Notes: generated by a model not told the origin, from the sequence alone. A DNA stretch of 64,000 nucleotides from Streptomyces sp. NBC_00483 (GCF_036013745.1 NZ_CP107880.1:8494001-8558000); one strand, 5' to 3'. Shown: positions 1 to 9,549, counted from the first letter of the stretch. Program-made: numbers and translations.

Positions 1-234
1 TCCACCCCGGCTCTGGCCGCCGACCCCGAGCCGGGCACCGGCACGGTCGTCCTGTCCGACGAGGCGTACGACAGCCTTGTCCGCGCCGATGAGGACGAGC
101 AGGAGCTGATCCTGACGAACCCGTCCTACCGCGAGGCATGGCTCTTCTGCCTCGGCTCCACGGAACCCAGCCACGTGGAACGGAACGCATGGGGCCAGGG
201 GTACGTGTGCATTCCGGACGGCGCGGTGCAGTAA
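1..234 (+). CDS. C-terminal part of a small secreted protein, unknown family
   Basis: The window opens inside this gene; 77 codons read in frame from base 1 to a TAA stop. The visible part begins STPALAADPEP, where ALA-A resembles the end of a Sec signal peptide, so perhaps only the signal peptide is cut off. The remainder is an acidic domain with two cysteines (in LFCLG and YVCIP) that could form a disulphide outside the cell. I do not recognise the family. The next gene lies about 120 nt downstream on the same strand. Secretion is inferred from this short motif only. Confidence 0.6.
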   Translation, partial: STPALAADPEPGTGTVVLSDEAYDSLVRADEDEQELILTNPSYREAWLFCLGSTEPSHVERNAWGQGYVCIPDGAVQ

Positions 235-351
235 CCGCGCCGTCCGGCTGACGGACACCGTGGAGGTTCCACCTCCGGCCGACCGATGTCCACCCGGAGG
301 TCCACCCATGGGTCCAGGTGGTCGAGGCCCTGCCGCAGCAGTCTTATGGGC

Positions 352-888
352 ATGACTACGACCGAGTGGATCACCGACATCGCTCTTCTCCTTGTCGTCT
401 TCCGGCAGCTGCGGGAGGGCCGACTGGACTGGCGGACCTTCCTCATCCCGCTGGGGATCGTGGCCTTCGTGGCCCACCAGTACCTCGAATCCGTACCGAC
501 CGGAGGCAACGACCTGGTGCTGATCGGCACCCTGGTGGCCACGGGCGCCGCACTCGGCATCGCCGGCGGCGTCTACACCAGGGTCCGGGTCTCCGGGGAG
601 CACGTCCTGATCAAGGCCGGCGCGGTCTCGGCGGCGCTCTGGGTGATCGGGATGGGCGCGCGCATGGGATTCCAGCTGTGGACCGAGCACGGCGGCGGCG
701 ACGACGTCGCCCGCTTCAGCATCACCCACCAGATCACCAGCGACCAGGCGTGGGTCGCCGCGTTCGTCCTCATGGCCCTCACCGAGGTCGTCACCCGGCT
801 GGCCACCATCTTCGTACGTGGCCGCATGGTGGCCGGGCGGCCGACGCCGGAGACGCGTCCTGCCCTGAGCGCCGATCGCAGCGCCTGA
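352..888 (+). CDS. DUF1453-like integral membrane protein
   Basis: A protein of about 178 residues starting MTTTEWITDIALLL. It has four to five hydrophobic segments and short polar loops, and matches the actinobacterial DUF1453 family as I remember it (MTTTEW start, RxxREGRLD loop, GARMGF segment). The function of that family is unknown. An in-frame start at 286 is possible, but that extension is Arg/Ser rich and does not look like protein, so I chose the ATG at 352. The gene ends 20 nt before the likely start of a sensor kinase, and the three genes that follow each other here are probably one transcript. It may belong with the two-component system. Confidence 0.75.
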   Translation: MTTTEWITDIALLLVVFRQLREGRLDWRTFLIPLGIVAFVAHQYLESVPTGGNDLVLIGTLVATGAALGIAGGVYTRVRVSGEHVLIKAGAVSAALWVIGMGARMGFQLWTEHGGGDDVARFSITHQITSDQAWVAAFVLMALTEVVTRLATIFVRGRMVAGRPTPETRPALSADRSA

Positions 889-908
889 TCGTGGGTTATC
901 GTCGCGCC

Positions 909-2111
909 GTGCCAGTACCTGAGAGCCGTCCGGACTCCGCGCCCGTCCCGGAGTCCGAGCACCCGGCGGTTCCCCGCAGAGATCCCAGGATGCACTGGGC
1001 CGTCACGCTCGTGGTCATCGCCAGCGGCTTCCTGACGGTCCGTCCCCTCGGCCTCAGCGGCCGGGGCCTCGCGGTCGCCGCGCTCCTCGTGCTGTGCTCG
1101 GTGGCGCTGCTGGTCCGTCATCTGCCCGAAGCCAGGTTCTCCCCGCGCGTCGTCCTCGTAGGGATGTCGTTGGGTGTCGTCGCGTCCGCCGCGTTGATCG
1201 GGGTCAGTCGCACCGGCTCCAGCTATCTGTTCGCCTACTTCCTCGTCGGCCACATCGGCTACCGCTTCCCGCTCAAGTGGTCCCTCCCGCTGGCCGCGTC
1301 CAGCAGTCTCCTGTGCGCCGCGGTGCTCTACTTCCACATCGGCCCGGGGCACCACCAGTTGGCGTGGGGCCTGGGACTCACCACGGGCCTTCCGGTGGTG
1401 GCGGGCATCCTCAGCCGGAGCAAGCAGCGCGCGCTGGAGGCGGTGATCGTCGCGGCCGAGTCCTCCGAGCGTGCCGCACAAGCCGAGGCCCGGACCGCCG
1501 TGCTGACCGAGCGCAGCCGGATCGCCCGAGACGTGCACGACGTGCTGGCGCACTCGCTGGCGGGGATCAACATGCAACTGGAGCTCGCCGACGCGCTGTT
1601 GGACACCGGCGACTTGGACAAGGTCCGCGAGGCGAACCACAAGGCGCACAGCATGGTCAAGGAGAGCCTCAAGCAGGCGCAGTGGACGGTGCACGCGCTG
1701 CGCGAGGACGCACTGCCGCTGGTCGAGACCCTGACCGCGATGCTGGAGTCGTCCGGCCACCGGGACGCGCTCACGGTCATCGGCCCCGTCCGGCCGCTCT
1801 CGGCACGCGGCACCCAGAATCTGCTGCGGATCGCGCAGGAGGCCCTGACCAACGCCGGGCGGCACGCCCCCGGCGGAACCGTCGCGGTGCGGCTGACGTT
1901 TGCGCAGGCGTCGACGACGCTGACGGTCCGCAACGGGGCGGCCACCCGTGAAGTGACCGCGGGACTCGGCAGCGGGATGGGACTGATCGGGATGCGCGAA
2001 CGGGTCGCTCTGCTGGATGGCACCCTTACAGCGGGACCGGTGCCGGAAGGACCGGACGCAGGTGGCTGGCAGGTGGAGGCAGTGATCCCGGATGAGAGTG
2101 ATCCCCGATGA
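909..2111 (+). CDS. NarL-type sensor histidine kinase
   Basis: About 400 residues. Residues 28-175 form a membrane domain with five or six hydrophobic segments. A coiled linker leads to a HisKA_3 dimerisation helix with the phosphoacceptor His210 in RDVHDVLAHSLAG. The ATPase domain follows, with an N-box (IAQEALTNAGRHA) and a G-box (GSGMGLIGMRERV). It should autophosphorylate and pass the phosphate to the regulator whose ATG overlaps its stop (ATGA). The GTG at 909 is a choice; GTG 891 would add six residues and neither has a clear ribosome-binding site. The membrane domain has no large external loop, so the signal may be membrane-borne. The target is unknown. Confidence 0.9.
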   Translation: MPVPESRPDSAPVPESEHPAVPRRDPRMHWAVTLVVIASGFLTVRPLGLSGRGLAVAALLVLCSVALLVRHLPEARFSPRVVLVGMSLGVVASAALIGVSRTGSSYLFAYFLVGHIGYRFPLKWSLPLAASSSLLCAAVLYFHIGPGHHQLAWGLGLTTGLPVVAGILSRSKQRALEAVIVAAESSERAAQAEARTAVLTERSRIARDVHDVLAHSLAGINMQLELADALLDTGDLDKVREANHKAHSMVKESLKQAQWTVHALREDALPLVETLTAMLESSGHRDALTVIGPVRPLSARGTQNLLRIAQEALTNAGRHAPGGTVAVRLTFAQASTTLTVRNGAATREVTAGLGSGMGLIGMRERVALLDGTLTAGPVPEGPDAGGWQVEAVIPDESDPR

Positions 2112-2773
2112 GTGAACAGGCCGATCAGCAGGGCCGGTTGAGAGTGATCGTCGCCGACGACCAGGCCGCCGTCCGTGAGCCTCTGGCCGCGGTCCTCGCC
2201 CTGTCCGAGGACATCGACGTGATCTTGGCCGCGGCCAACGGCACCGAGGTGCTGGCCGCGGTGGCGGCCGGGCCGGTCGACGTGGTGCTGATGGATCTGC
2301 GGATGCCTCGGATGGACGGCATCGAGGCCACCCGCAGGCTGAGCGAGGAACACCCCGGTGTGGCGGTGGTCGTGCTGACCACCTTCGCCGACGACGACTC
2401 CATCCTGGCCGCCCTGAGCGCCGGAGCCCGCGGGTACCTGACCAAGAACGCCGGGCGACAGGACATCCTCCGGGCGATCCGCGCGGCCGCCGCCGGCCAG
2501 TCCGTCCTCGACCGCGAGGTCCAGGACCGGCTCCTGGCCACGGTACGCACCACCGCACCGGCCGCCACCCAGTCGCTGCCCGCGGACCTCACCCCGCGCG
2601 AGCGCGAGGTCCTGACGCTCATCGGCCAGGGCCTGCCCAATCGCGCCATCGCCGAGAAGCTGTTCATCAGCGAGGCCACGGTCAAGACCCACATCAACAA
2701 CCTGTTCGCCAAGGCCGACATCCGCGACCGCGCCGACGCCGTCCGCCGCGCCATCGCCGCGGGCCTGGCCTGA
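2108..2773 (+). CDS. NarL/LuxR-family response regulator
   Basis: 221 residues. The receiver domain covers about residues 10-130 with the acidic pair D17-D18, the phosphoacceptor D63 in VVLMDLRMPRMDG and the conserved Lys in GYLTKNA. A C-terminal LuxR-type helix-turn-helix follows (LTPREREVLTLIGQGLPNRAIAEKL then SEATVKTHINNLF, about residues 155-215). Its start overlaps the kinase stop by four bases, so the two are translationally coupled and form a cognate pair. It should bind DNA as a dimer when phosphorylated. No target operator can be named from the sequence. Confidence 0.95.
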   Translation: MSEQADQQGRLRVIVADDQAAVREPLAAVLALSEDIDVILAAANGTEVLAAVAAGPVDVVLMDLRMPRMDGIEATRRLSEEHPGVAVVVLTTFADDDSILAALSAGARGYLTKNAGRQDILRAIRAAAAGQSVLDREVQDRLLATVRTTAPAATQSLPADLTPREREVLTLIGQGLPNRAIAEKLFISEATVKTHINNLFAKADIRDRADAVRRAIAAGLA

Positions 2774-3008
2774 CACGCCCGCCTCGGCGCGGCCGTCGCC
2801 GCCCAGCGCGCGTGCCAGCAGGTGCCCTCGTGTGTGTCCGGCGGCTGACCCCTCCCAACCCGGCGGCTGACTATTGAGCGACGAGTCACCAAATATCTTG
2901 CTTTCCGGCCAAATTGACGACGCCCTCTCGTCGCCCATTGCCTTCCGTCACGGCGGGACTACTTTCACCCGTGGAAGCACCATCCACGGTGAACGGAAGG
3001 GATTCCAC

Positions 3009-4214
3009 ATGTCCGGATTCGCAGTCCACCCCCTCGGTGCGACGCAAGCCCCCACGGAACCACGCGGCGGAATCCGCGTACCCGAGGCGACGTGGCAGCT
3101 CGACGGAGGCTGGGGCTGGGTGTACTTCGCCCAGGGACACGACGCCATCCAGCAGCCGATCATCCTCTCGGACGGCTTCCACCCGGGTGAGTCCGACCGC
3201 AACGCGCTCTACCTGGGGTTCAACGACCCGAACGGCTACCCGCTGATCAACGAGCTGAACCAGCGGGGCTACGACGTCATCATCCTCGGCTACCAGGACT
3301 GCACCGCCTCGATCTACGACAACGCCAGGACGGCGACCACCGCGATCATGCGGGCGAACGCCGAGAACCTCACCGACACGCCGCTGGTCGTCGGGGGCTT
3401 CAGCATGGGAGGGTTGATCCTGCGCTACGCGCTGCTGCGCCTCGAATTGATGAGGATGGACCACCGGGTCTCGGTCTACTTCTCCTTCGACACCCCGCAC
3501 TCGGGCGCCTGGATCCCGGTCAGCCTGCAGTCCTTCGCGTACTACATCCAGCCCCTGTACTCCGGGCTGGCCGACATGATCGACAGCCCCGCCGCCCGGC
3601 AGATGCTGTGGCGGCACAAGACGAGCCTGGCCGCGGACCCCGTCGAGCACCCGGACCGCACGGAATTCGTGGCGCAGTTGAAGCGGATGGGCGACTGGCC
3701 GATGCGCCCGATGAAGATCGGCCTGGCGAACGGCCGCGGCGACGGCCGGGGCAACGGCAACCCGGCCGGCAGCGCCGCGTTCAAAGTCACCGGCGGGCTG
3801 TACACCGGCACCGAGCTGTATCTGCAGCCCAGCGGAGATGCGGAAACCGTCGCCAAGCTCTGCAGGCTGCTCGGCTTCCCGGTCTACAAGCGCACTTCGG
3901 GCTACCCCGAGCTCGACAGCGCCGCGGGCGGCACCCTCGACTCGTTCGGTATCGCCGCCGAGACACTGAATGCCCTCGCCGGGCAGGCCGCCGAAGCGCC
4001 GTATCCGACCATCACCTTCGTGCCCAGTATCAGCGCCCTCGCCGTCGACGGCGCCGACATCGGCCAGCAGCAGGACCTCGATCTGAACATCGGCCAGCTC
4101 GACGCGGGCCGCTTCCCCTTCGACGTCTGCAAGACGTCGCCCGACAACACCGGCCACACCGAGATCACCCGCGATCTGTGCGCGTGGCTCGTCGACCAGC
4201 TCCCGGTCAAGTAG
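3009..4214 (+). CDS. alpha/beta-hydrolase, lipase or esterase-like
   Basis: 401 residues from the ATG at 3009, which is preceded by a purine-rich site (ACGGAAGGGA) about 6 nt upstream; longer in-frame starts at 2874 and 2965 give non-protein-like extensions. The nucleophile elbow is GFSMGG with Ser132, preceded by a beta strand PLVVG. An aspartate-rich region (FDTPHSGAWIP) and a late His (NTGHTEI) could complete a triad. I see no signal peptide, so the enzyme is probably cytoplasmic. The elbow and the overall plan resemble triacylglycerol-lipase/PGAP1-like proteins. The substrate cannot be deduced. It is monocistronic: about 240 nt follow the response regulator and about 400 nt precede the next gene. 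Confidence 0.75.
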   Translation: MSGFAVHPLGATQAPTEPRGGIRVPEATWQLDGGWGWVYFAQGHDAIQQPIILSDGFHPGESDRNALYLGFNDPNGYPLINELNQRGYDVIILGYQDCTASIYDNARTATTAIMRANAENLTDTPLVVGGFSMGGLILRYALLRLELMRMDHRVSVYFSFDTPHSGAWIPVSLQSFAYYIQPLYSGLADMIDSPAARQMLWRHKTSLAADPVEHPDRTEFVAQLKRMGDWPMRPMKIGLANGRGDGRGNGNPAGSAAFKVTGGLYTGTELYLQPSGDAETVAKLCRLLGFPVYKRTSGYPELDSAAGGTLDSFGIAAETLNALAGQAAEAPYPTITFVPSISALAVDGADIGQQQDLDLNIGQLDAGRFPFDVCKTSPDNTGHTEITRDLCAWLVDQLPVK

Positions 4215-4612
4215 CCAGCGCACAGTCTCCTCCCTGGTGCGGGCCCGCCTGCAGCTCGGTGCCGCGCCCCTTCGCCGTCAGCTGAAGGCGGGCCCAACTC
4301 ATCGCGAAGCCGCCCCTTCGGAAGGGCACTTGACTGCGCTGCGGCGGCCTCGCACCGACCGGCCCAGCCGGGTCCGCCCTGGTTCGACCGCTGTGCTGAG
4401 GCGACCGCGCCCCCGGACACCTGCCTGGCCGACGCCGAGGGGTGAGTCCCGACGGCGGTGCCCCGATCAGCGGAGGCGGCCTGCGCCGTGGTGGCCACCG
4501 GGAGCGCCATTCCTCGTGCTCAGCCAATCCCTGACGGAGCATTGACCATGCCGCGCTGTGCTGACAACGTTGTCCCGCCTGCTCGTCGGAGATCCAGTGC
4601 GGAGGTCCCACC
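4215..4612 (+). other. intergenic region before the GxGYxYP gene
   Basis: About 400 bp with no convincing gene on either strand; the short reading frames here are Arg/Pro rich and match nothing I know. The only clear element is the palindrome listed separately at 4562-4575. The stretch must hold the promoter of the downstream gene, but I could not pick a convincing -35/-10 pair. Confidence 0.6.
4562..4575. promoter_or_regulatory. LacI/GalR-type operator palindrome
   Basis: Perfect 12-bp palindrome GACAACGTTGTC with flanking T and C, centred on CG, 38 nt before the start codon at 4613. TGACAACGTTGTCA is a typical LacI-family operator layout. The regulator is unknown; the LacI protein encoded near 41.5 kb has different putative sites. 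Confidence 0.6.
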
Positions 4613-6235
4613 GTGTCACTGCCCCACCCCGGTCGGCGCAAGATGCTCGGCCTGCTCGCCGCCTCCGGTGCGGGTGCCGCCCTCGCCGGGGCGATGCCCG
4701 GTACCGCGTTGGCCGCGGCTCCGCCGGCGGGCGGCCTGTGGTGGCCGCGCGAGCGGATACTGCCCGGCTTCGCCGAACCACGCGCACTGGACGTCGCGGA
4801 CCTGACGACGGCGGACGCCGACGAACAACTGCTCTTCGCCACGCTGCAGGGCAACGTGAATCGCAGTCGGCCGCGGATCGCTCTGCTGCGCGAGTCCGAC
4901 GAGGGGGCGACCACCTGGCTGAAGACCGCTGGCCTGTCCTTCCGCACGGCCGGCGATCCGTGGTCGCTGCTGTCGAAGTACCACTCGGAGATCAGCGGCG
5001 TCATCGTCACCGACCCGGCCCAGCCCGCGACCGTCAACCTCGCCACCACGCTGGCCGGCCTGCGCAACGCCGTGGCCGCCTCCCCCGACCAGTTGCCCAA
5101 GCTGACCGCCGCGCCGTACAACCTGAAGGTCCTGGACGACCTGCGCGACCGGTTCACCGACGAACTGTCCGCCTACCGCTGGGCGGTGGACAACCTCTGG
5201 CCGCACGCCAGCCACCGCCTGCTGGTCGGGCTCGACCCCAGCGTCGGGGCCTATCTGCGCGACTACGCGGTCGCCACCCGGGCGTTGGTGCTGTGGATCC
5301 ACGCCGACCAGCCCGACTCCCGTGAGCTGGGCGCCCGGGTGATGTCCCAGATGCGGGCCGGCTCCCCCTACATGGGCTGGTTCCCCTCCGGTGTGGGCGG
5401 CGAGAGCGACGGCACCGAACTGACCTCGGAGCACGGCCTGGTGGTGCTGGCCAGCGACTGGTCACAGAACCTGACGGTCTTCGGCGGAGTGCGGGCGCCA
5501 CTGGCGAGAACTCAGGTGACGCTGCCGACGCCGCGACTTGGCAACCGTATCTACGTCACCTTCACCATGACGGAGGGCGACAACCTCCAGTACAACCAGC
5601 ACCGCATGCGGGTGCTGTGGGACGATCCGGCGCGCGGCGCGGTGCCGATCAACTGGTCCACCACCCCGGTGCTCGCCGACGCCGCGCCCACCTTCCTGTC
5701 CTACTACCAGCGCACCGCCACCCGGCATGACTACCTGATGGCCGGGCCTTCCGGCGCGGGCTACGCGTATCCGACGCCCTGGCCGGACGACACCTTCCGG
5801 GTCTTCACCAAGACCAGCGCCCGGTACATGCGCCGGACCGGGCTGGACAGCGCGGTGATCCTCAACCGCAAGTCCGGCTCGGACGTCCCGCTCACCGGTG
5901 CGAAGGCCCGCCAGTACCTCCACGACGTGCGTCCGCTCGGCCTGCTGGAGGAGTGGACCACCCGAACCGAGATCAGCGCCCTGGAGGGCAAAGTGCCGCT
6001 GTCCGTCAGCTACTTGACCGACTCCGTGGCGGACGCCCGGGACGCGATCGCGAAGGCATCCGCCGACTGGGACGGGACCAAGCCCCTGTTCCTGTCGATC
6101 GGCACCCTCGCCTGGAACCTGACCCCGGCGGACGTGGTCACGATCGCCGGCTCGCTCGACTCCCGCTACCAGGTGGTCCGCGGCGACCAGTACTTCCGGC
6201 TCGCCCGCAAGGCGCTGAACCTTCCTCCCGCCTGA
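4613..6235 (+). CDS. Tat-exported GxGYxYP-family putative glycoside hydrolase
   Basis: 540 residues from a GTG start. The N-terminus has a twin-arginine signal (GRRKMLGLLAASGAG, cleavage near ALAAA at about 35). The mature protein carries the family signature GAGYAYP (about residue 382) and other conserved pieces such as FTMTEGDNLQYNQHRM and INWSTTPVLAD. GxGYxYP proteins are known from gut and soil saccharolytic bacteria and are suspected glycoside hydrolases; no activity is assigned from sequence. The export signal, the LacI-type operator upstream and the adjoining cell-wall-polysaccharide island all fit a role in carbohydrate use. It appears monocistronic and ends about 145 nt from the convergent CE4 gene. 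Confidence 0.85.
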   Translation: MSLPHPGRRKMLGLLAASGAGAALAGAMPGTALAAAPPAGGLWWPRERILPGFAEPRALDVADLTTADADEQLLFATLQGNVNRSRPRIALLRESDEGATTWLKTAGLSFRTAGDPWSLLSKYHSEISGVIVTDPAQPATVNLATTLAGLRNAVAASPDQLPKLTAAPYNLKVLDDLRDRFTDELSAYRWAVDNLWPHASHRLLVGLDPSVGAYLRDYAVATRALVLWIHADQPDSRELGARVMSQMRAGSPYMGWFPSGVGGESDGTELTSEHGLVVLASDWSQNLTVFGGVRAPLARTQVTLPTPRLGNRIYVTFTMTEGDNLQYNQHRMRVLWDDPARGAVPINWSTTPVLADAAPTFLSYYQRTATRHDYLMAGPSGAGYAYPTPWPDDTFRVFTKTSARYMRRTGLDSAVILNRKSGSDVPLTGAKARQYLHDVRPLGLLEEWTTRTEISALEGKVPLSVSYLTDSVADARDAIAKASADWDGTKPLFLSIGTLAWNLTPADVVTIAGSLDSRYQVVRGDQYFRLARKALNLPPA

Positions 6236-6379
6236 CCGGCGAGGCCGGACAGCCCACCCGAGGCCGGGGCGGGCATCGACCGTGGAGCGGCGCCGCGGCC
6301 ACCCGCAGCGGCGCCTCCCCGCTGTCGGGGTGCTGCTCGTCGCTCGCGCGTCCGAAGGCCTGGCCGCGTCCGGGTGGTG

Positions 6380-7090
6380 TCAGCCGGTCGGCGCCACCGC
6401 GCGTCCGGTCTGCGGGGAGATCATGCCGGCGCACAGGCCCTTCGCCGCCAAGGTCTGCGCGATGCGCGGGATCGCGGCGCGCGTGTTGGCGGGCCAGTCG
6501 TGCATGAGGATGACCTGGCCATTCGTGAGCCGGGCCGCCGCCTGCACGATCGCATCGGCGCCGGCGCCGTTCCAGTCCTGCGAGTCGACATCCCAAATGA
6601 TCTCGGTCAGGCCGTACTTGGCCTCGACGGTCCGCACCGTCGCGTTGGTCTCGCCGTACGGAGGGCGGAACAGCCGCGGCGTGCCACCGCCCGCGTCGGC
6701 GATGGCCTGCTGGGTCCGGGAGAGCTCGGAGTCGATCTGCGCCTGGCCCAGCTGGGTCAGGTGGGGGTGGGTGTAGCTGTGGTTGCCGACCCACATGCCG
6801 GCGGCGACCTGTGTGCGTACCAGGGACGGATTGGCGGCGGCGTACTGCCCCTCGTTGAACATCGTGGCGCGCAGCCCGTTCTGCCGGAGCGTGTCGAGCA
6901 GCGCCGGCGTGCTGCTCGACGGGCCGTCGTCGAAGGTCAGGCCGACGTATCCGGTGCAGGTGGCGGCCTGCGCCGAGGCGCCGGTGTCGACGGTGAGGGT
7001 GCATGCGCCAAGTGCCGCGACGACGGCCAGTTTCACCATGAGGGAGGGGGACGACCGGTGGGGTCGCGTGGTTCCTGGTCGGGTTCTCAT
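6380..7090 (-). CDS. secreted CE4 polysaccharide deacetylase (acetylxylan esterase-like)
   Basis: 236 residues from the ATG at 7090, which has a GCAGGAG site 6 nt upstream. A signal peptide covers about residues 1-43 (hydrophobic VKLAVVAALGACTLTV, cleavage near AQA-A). The NodB domain has all CE4 motifs: TFDDGP with Asp54-Asp55, the metal-binding HSYTHPH, RPPYGETN, DVDSQDW and ILMHDW. It is very like the catalytic domain of the Streptomyces lividans acetylxylan esterase (AxeA/SlCE4, from memory), but there is no cellulose-binding module at the C-terminus. It should remove O-acetyl groups from xylan and help the GH10 xylanase nearby. Its promoter lies in the divergent region shared with GH9. 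Confidence 0.92.
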   Translation of the reverse strand: MRTRPGTTRPHRSSPSLMVKLAVVAALGACTLTVDTGASAQAATCTGYVGLTFDDGPSSSTPALLDTLRQNGLRATMFNEGQYAAANPSLVRTQVAAGMWVGNHSYTHPHLTQLGQAQIDSELSRTQQAIADAGGGTPRLFRPPYGETNATVRTVEAKYGLTEIIWDVDSQDWNGAGADAIVQAAARLTNGQVILMHDWPANTRAAIPRIAQTLAAKGLCAGMISPQTGRAVAPTG

Positions 7091-7624
7091 GCGGGTGCTC
7101 CTGCGGCCTGAGAGGGGGACAGGGACGGGGCGTGCCGACGTCGACAGGTTGGTGCCGGGCTCGTGGACTGTCAACTGTTTCGGCATGAAGAGCGAAACTT
7201 TTGATCCACGATGTCTCTCCGCTGTGCATCAACGTCCCTGAATACAGGCTTGTTTGGCGTGCAGGTCAAGGGTGGTGCGGGGGAGTGGTCGGATTGAGAC
7301 GGCATGGCGATGCGTTGCCCGGAAGCGGCGTCTGAAACTGTTTCGAACGCGGATTTTCCCGAGTCACGCCGACAACTCCCTTGCCCTGTGCATCAGTTGA
7401 CGACTGTTGTGCGCGTCGTTACTGTCCACCTCCCGTCCTCCGATCCATCGATCACTACGCGGGACATCGCCCATTGGGAGCGCTCCCAGATCCGGCGTCG
7501 CGCCCGGCCACGACAAGCATCGCCTGAGCATCCCCGCCATCGGCGCGGACCCCTGGCCACCCGGCGTTCCCGCTTCCCCCTGCCCAACTCCCTCTCCTGA
7601 TCAGCATCGACAGAGGAGCCGCTC
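7091..7624. promoter_or_regulatory. divergent CE4/GH9 control region
   Basis: This 534-bp gene-free stretch separates the CE4 deacetylase and GH9. It holds a HrdB-like promoter toward GH9 (TTGACG 7397-7402, 17-nt spacer, TACTGT 7420-7425), the CebR box listed below, and several GAAAC/GTTTC elements: AACTGTTTCG 7173-7182, GCGAAACTTTTG 7192-7203 and the palindrome GAAACTGTTTC 7334-7344. Repeats of the CGAAA-TTTCG kind are described upstream of Streptomyces xylan genes, so a xylan-responsive repressor is plausible for the deacetylase. That link is an inference. Confidence 0.55.
7475..7488. promoter_or_regulatory. CebR-type operator (GH9)
   Basis: Perfect 14-bp palindrome TGGGAGCGCTCCCA, identical to the cello-oligosaccharide repressor (CebR) box known from Streptomyces cellulase genes. 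It lies about 50 nt downstream of the predicted -10 and 136 nt before the GH9 start. Confidence 0.9.
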
Positions 7625-9481
7625 ATGCCCACCGTTGCTTCGTTACCCCGCCCCAGACGCCTCGCCGCCACGCTGCTGACGAGTTCCCTCCTCGTCGGCG
7701 GCCTCCTCACCACGCCCGCCGCGGCAACCGTCGTCTCCGGTGCGGCGGCGACCACGGCCGTACGCGTCAACCAGGTCGGCTATCTGCCGGACGGCCCCAA
7801 GCGCGCCACCGTGGTCACCACGGCGACGCAGCCGCTCACCTGGCAGTTGCGCGATGCGTCAGGGACGGCGGTCGCCTCCGGTGCGACCGTCCCGCGCGGG
7901 GCGGACACCCCCTCCGGGCAGTCCGTCCAAGTGGCCGACTTCTCCTCGTTCCAGGGGTCGGGATCGGGATACGTCCTGACGGTGGACGGCAGCAGCAGCG
8001 TGCCCTTCGACCTGCGCGCGAACCTGTACGACGGCCTGCGCTCCGACGCGATGGCGTTCTTCCACCACCAACGCAGCGGCATACCCATCGACGCCTCCCT
8101 GGTGGGTTCCGCCTATGCGCGCCCGGCCGGACACCTCGGTGTCGCGCCCAACAAGGGCGACACCTCCGTCCCGTGCCAGGCAGGCGTGTGCGACTACACC
8201 CAGGACGTCAGGGGCGGCTGGTACGACGCGGGCGACCACGGCAAGTACGTGGTGAACGGCGGCATTTCGACCTGGCTGATGGTCAACTCCTTCGAGCGGG
8301 CCAAGCGCGCGGGCAAGGACGCCGCGCTCGGCGACTCCTCCCTGAAGGTCCCCGAGCGCGGCAACGGCGTACCCGACGTACTGGACGAGGCGCGCTGGGA
8401 ACTGGACTTCCTGATGCGGATGCAGGTGCCCGAGGGCAAGCCGTACGCGGGCATGGCGTTCCACAAGATCCACGACGCGGCCTGGACCGGCATGCCGCTG
8501 CGCCCCGACCAGGACCCCCAGCCCCGTGAGCTGCACCGTCCCTCGACGGCGGCGACCCTCAACCTCGCGGCGGCCGCGGCGCAGTGCGCCCGGGTCTACC
8601 GGGCCTACGACCCTGCGTTCGCCGACCGTTGTCTGTCAGCAGCGCGGAAGGCCTGGACGGCGGCCCGCGCCAACCCGGCGCTGTACGCGCCGGATTCGGA
8701 CAGCACCGGCGGCGGCGCCTACGGTGACACCACGGTCAGCGACGAGTTCTACTGGGCGGCGGCCGAGCTGTACGCCACGACCGGCGAGAGCGGCTACCGG
8801 GACGCGGCCACCGACTCGTCCTGGCACACCTCCTCAACTGCCTTCTCCGCCTACGGATTCGGCTGGGCGGACACGGCCGCACTCGGTCGGCTCACCCTGG
8901 CCACCGTTCCCAATGGCCTGCCCGCAGCCGACCGGGACCGGATCCGGACCTCGGTCACGGCAGCCGCCGACGGTTACCTGTCGCGGATGGCCGCCCAGGG
9001 CTACGCGGTGCCCGTACCGGCGGACGGCTACTTCTGGGGCTCCAACGGCGAGGTCGCGAACGACGCGATCGTCCTCGCCGTCGCCGGAGAGTTGACCGGA
9101 AAGGAGCGCTACCGCACCGGCGCGCTGGAGACGATGGACTACCTCCTCGGCCGCAACGCCCTCGGCCAGTCCTACGTATCCGGCTACGGCGAGACGTCCT
9201 CGCAGAACCAGCATCACCGCTTCTGGGCCCACCAGTTGGACGCCTCGCTGCCCCATCCTCCGGCGGGGTCACTGGCGGGCGGGCCCAACAGCGGCCTCCA
9301 GGACCCGGTGGCGGAGGAGAAGCTGGCCGGCTGCGCGCCCGCCGCCTGCTACGTCGACGACATCGGCTCGTACTCCACCAACGAGGTGGCGGTCAACTGG
9401 AACGCCCCGCTGGCCTGGCTCGCCGCCTACGCCGCCGAGCGGACCTCCACCGGTGAACACCCACCGGTGCCTGCGCGGTGA
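7625..9481 (+). CDS. GH9 endoglucanase (lost its CBM2)
   Basis: 618 residues. A signal peptide (about 1-35) is followed by an Ig-like CelD_N domain (about 45-130) and a GH9 (alpha/alpha)6 catalytic domain (about 135-605). Key residues are visible: [10 protein letters not shown] with Asp201 and Asp204, the HHRFW segment near 540, and the acid Glu at about 587 in [11 protein letters not shown]. Secreted endoglucanase acting on beta-1,4-glucan. After the catalytic domain a linker begins ([14 protein letters not shown]) and stops at TGA; the +2 frame at the same place encodes the start of a CBM2 (see next entry). The enzyme should still be active but without its binding module. A GAGG Shine-Dalgarno site precedes the ATG. 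Confidence 0.93.
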   Translation: MPTVASLPRPRRLAATLLTSSLLVGGLLTTPAAATVVSGAAATTAVRVNQVGYLPDGPKRATVVTTATQPLTWQLRDASGTAVASGATVPRGADTPSGQSVQVADFSSFQGSGSGYVLTVDGSSSVPFDLRANLYDGLRSDAMAFFHHQRSGIPIDASLVGSAYARPAGHLGVAPNKGDTSVPCQAGVCDYTQDVRGGWYDAGDHGKYVVNGGISTWLMVNSFERAKRAGKDAALGDSSLKVPERGNGVPDVLDEARWELDFLMRMQVPEGKPYAGMAFHKIHDAAWTGMPLRPDQDPQPRELHRPSTAATLNLAAAAAQCARVYRAYDPAFADRCLSAARKAWTAARANPALYAPDSDSTGGGAYGDTTVSDEFYWAAAELYATTGESGYRDAATDSSWHTSSTAFSAYGFGWADTAALGRLTLATVPNGLPAADRDRIRTSVTAAADGYLSRMAAQGYAVPVPADGYFWGSNGEVANDAIVLAVAGELTGKERYRTGALETMDYLLGRNALGQSYVSGYGETSSQNQHHRFWAHQLDASLPHPPAGSLAGGPNSGLQDPVAEEKLAGCAPAACYVDDIGSYSTNEVAVNWNAPLAWLAAYAAERTSTGEHPPVPAR

Positions 9482-9549
9482 CGTACAAGACCGACAGCGT
9501 GTGGAGCACCGGCTTCACCGCGACGGTCACCGCCAAGAACCGGGGCGCG
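9457..9549 (+). pseudogene. frameshifted, truncated CBM2 vestige of the GH9 gene
   Basis: In a frame different from GH9, the DNA encodes [11 protein letters not shown] followed by TDSVWSTGFTATVTAKNRG, which is the beginning of a family 2 carbohydrate-binding module (first Cys, YK, W, GFTATVT). Similarity ends after about 30 residues and the following sequence is not CBM-like. So a shift of reading frame in the linker (about 9446-9466) and a 3' deletion have removed the module. Confidence 0.75.

Noticed and set aside
573..2938. Long minus-strand open frames across the kinase and regulator genes
   Set aside because: They are antisense shadows of high-GC coding DNA with Arg/Pro/Gly-rich composition and no motifs; the plus-strand proteins are clear.
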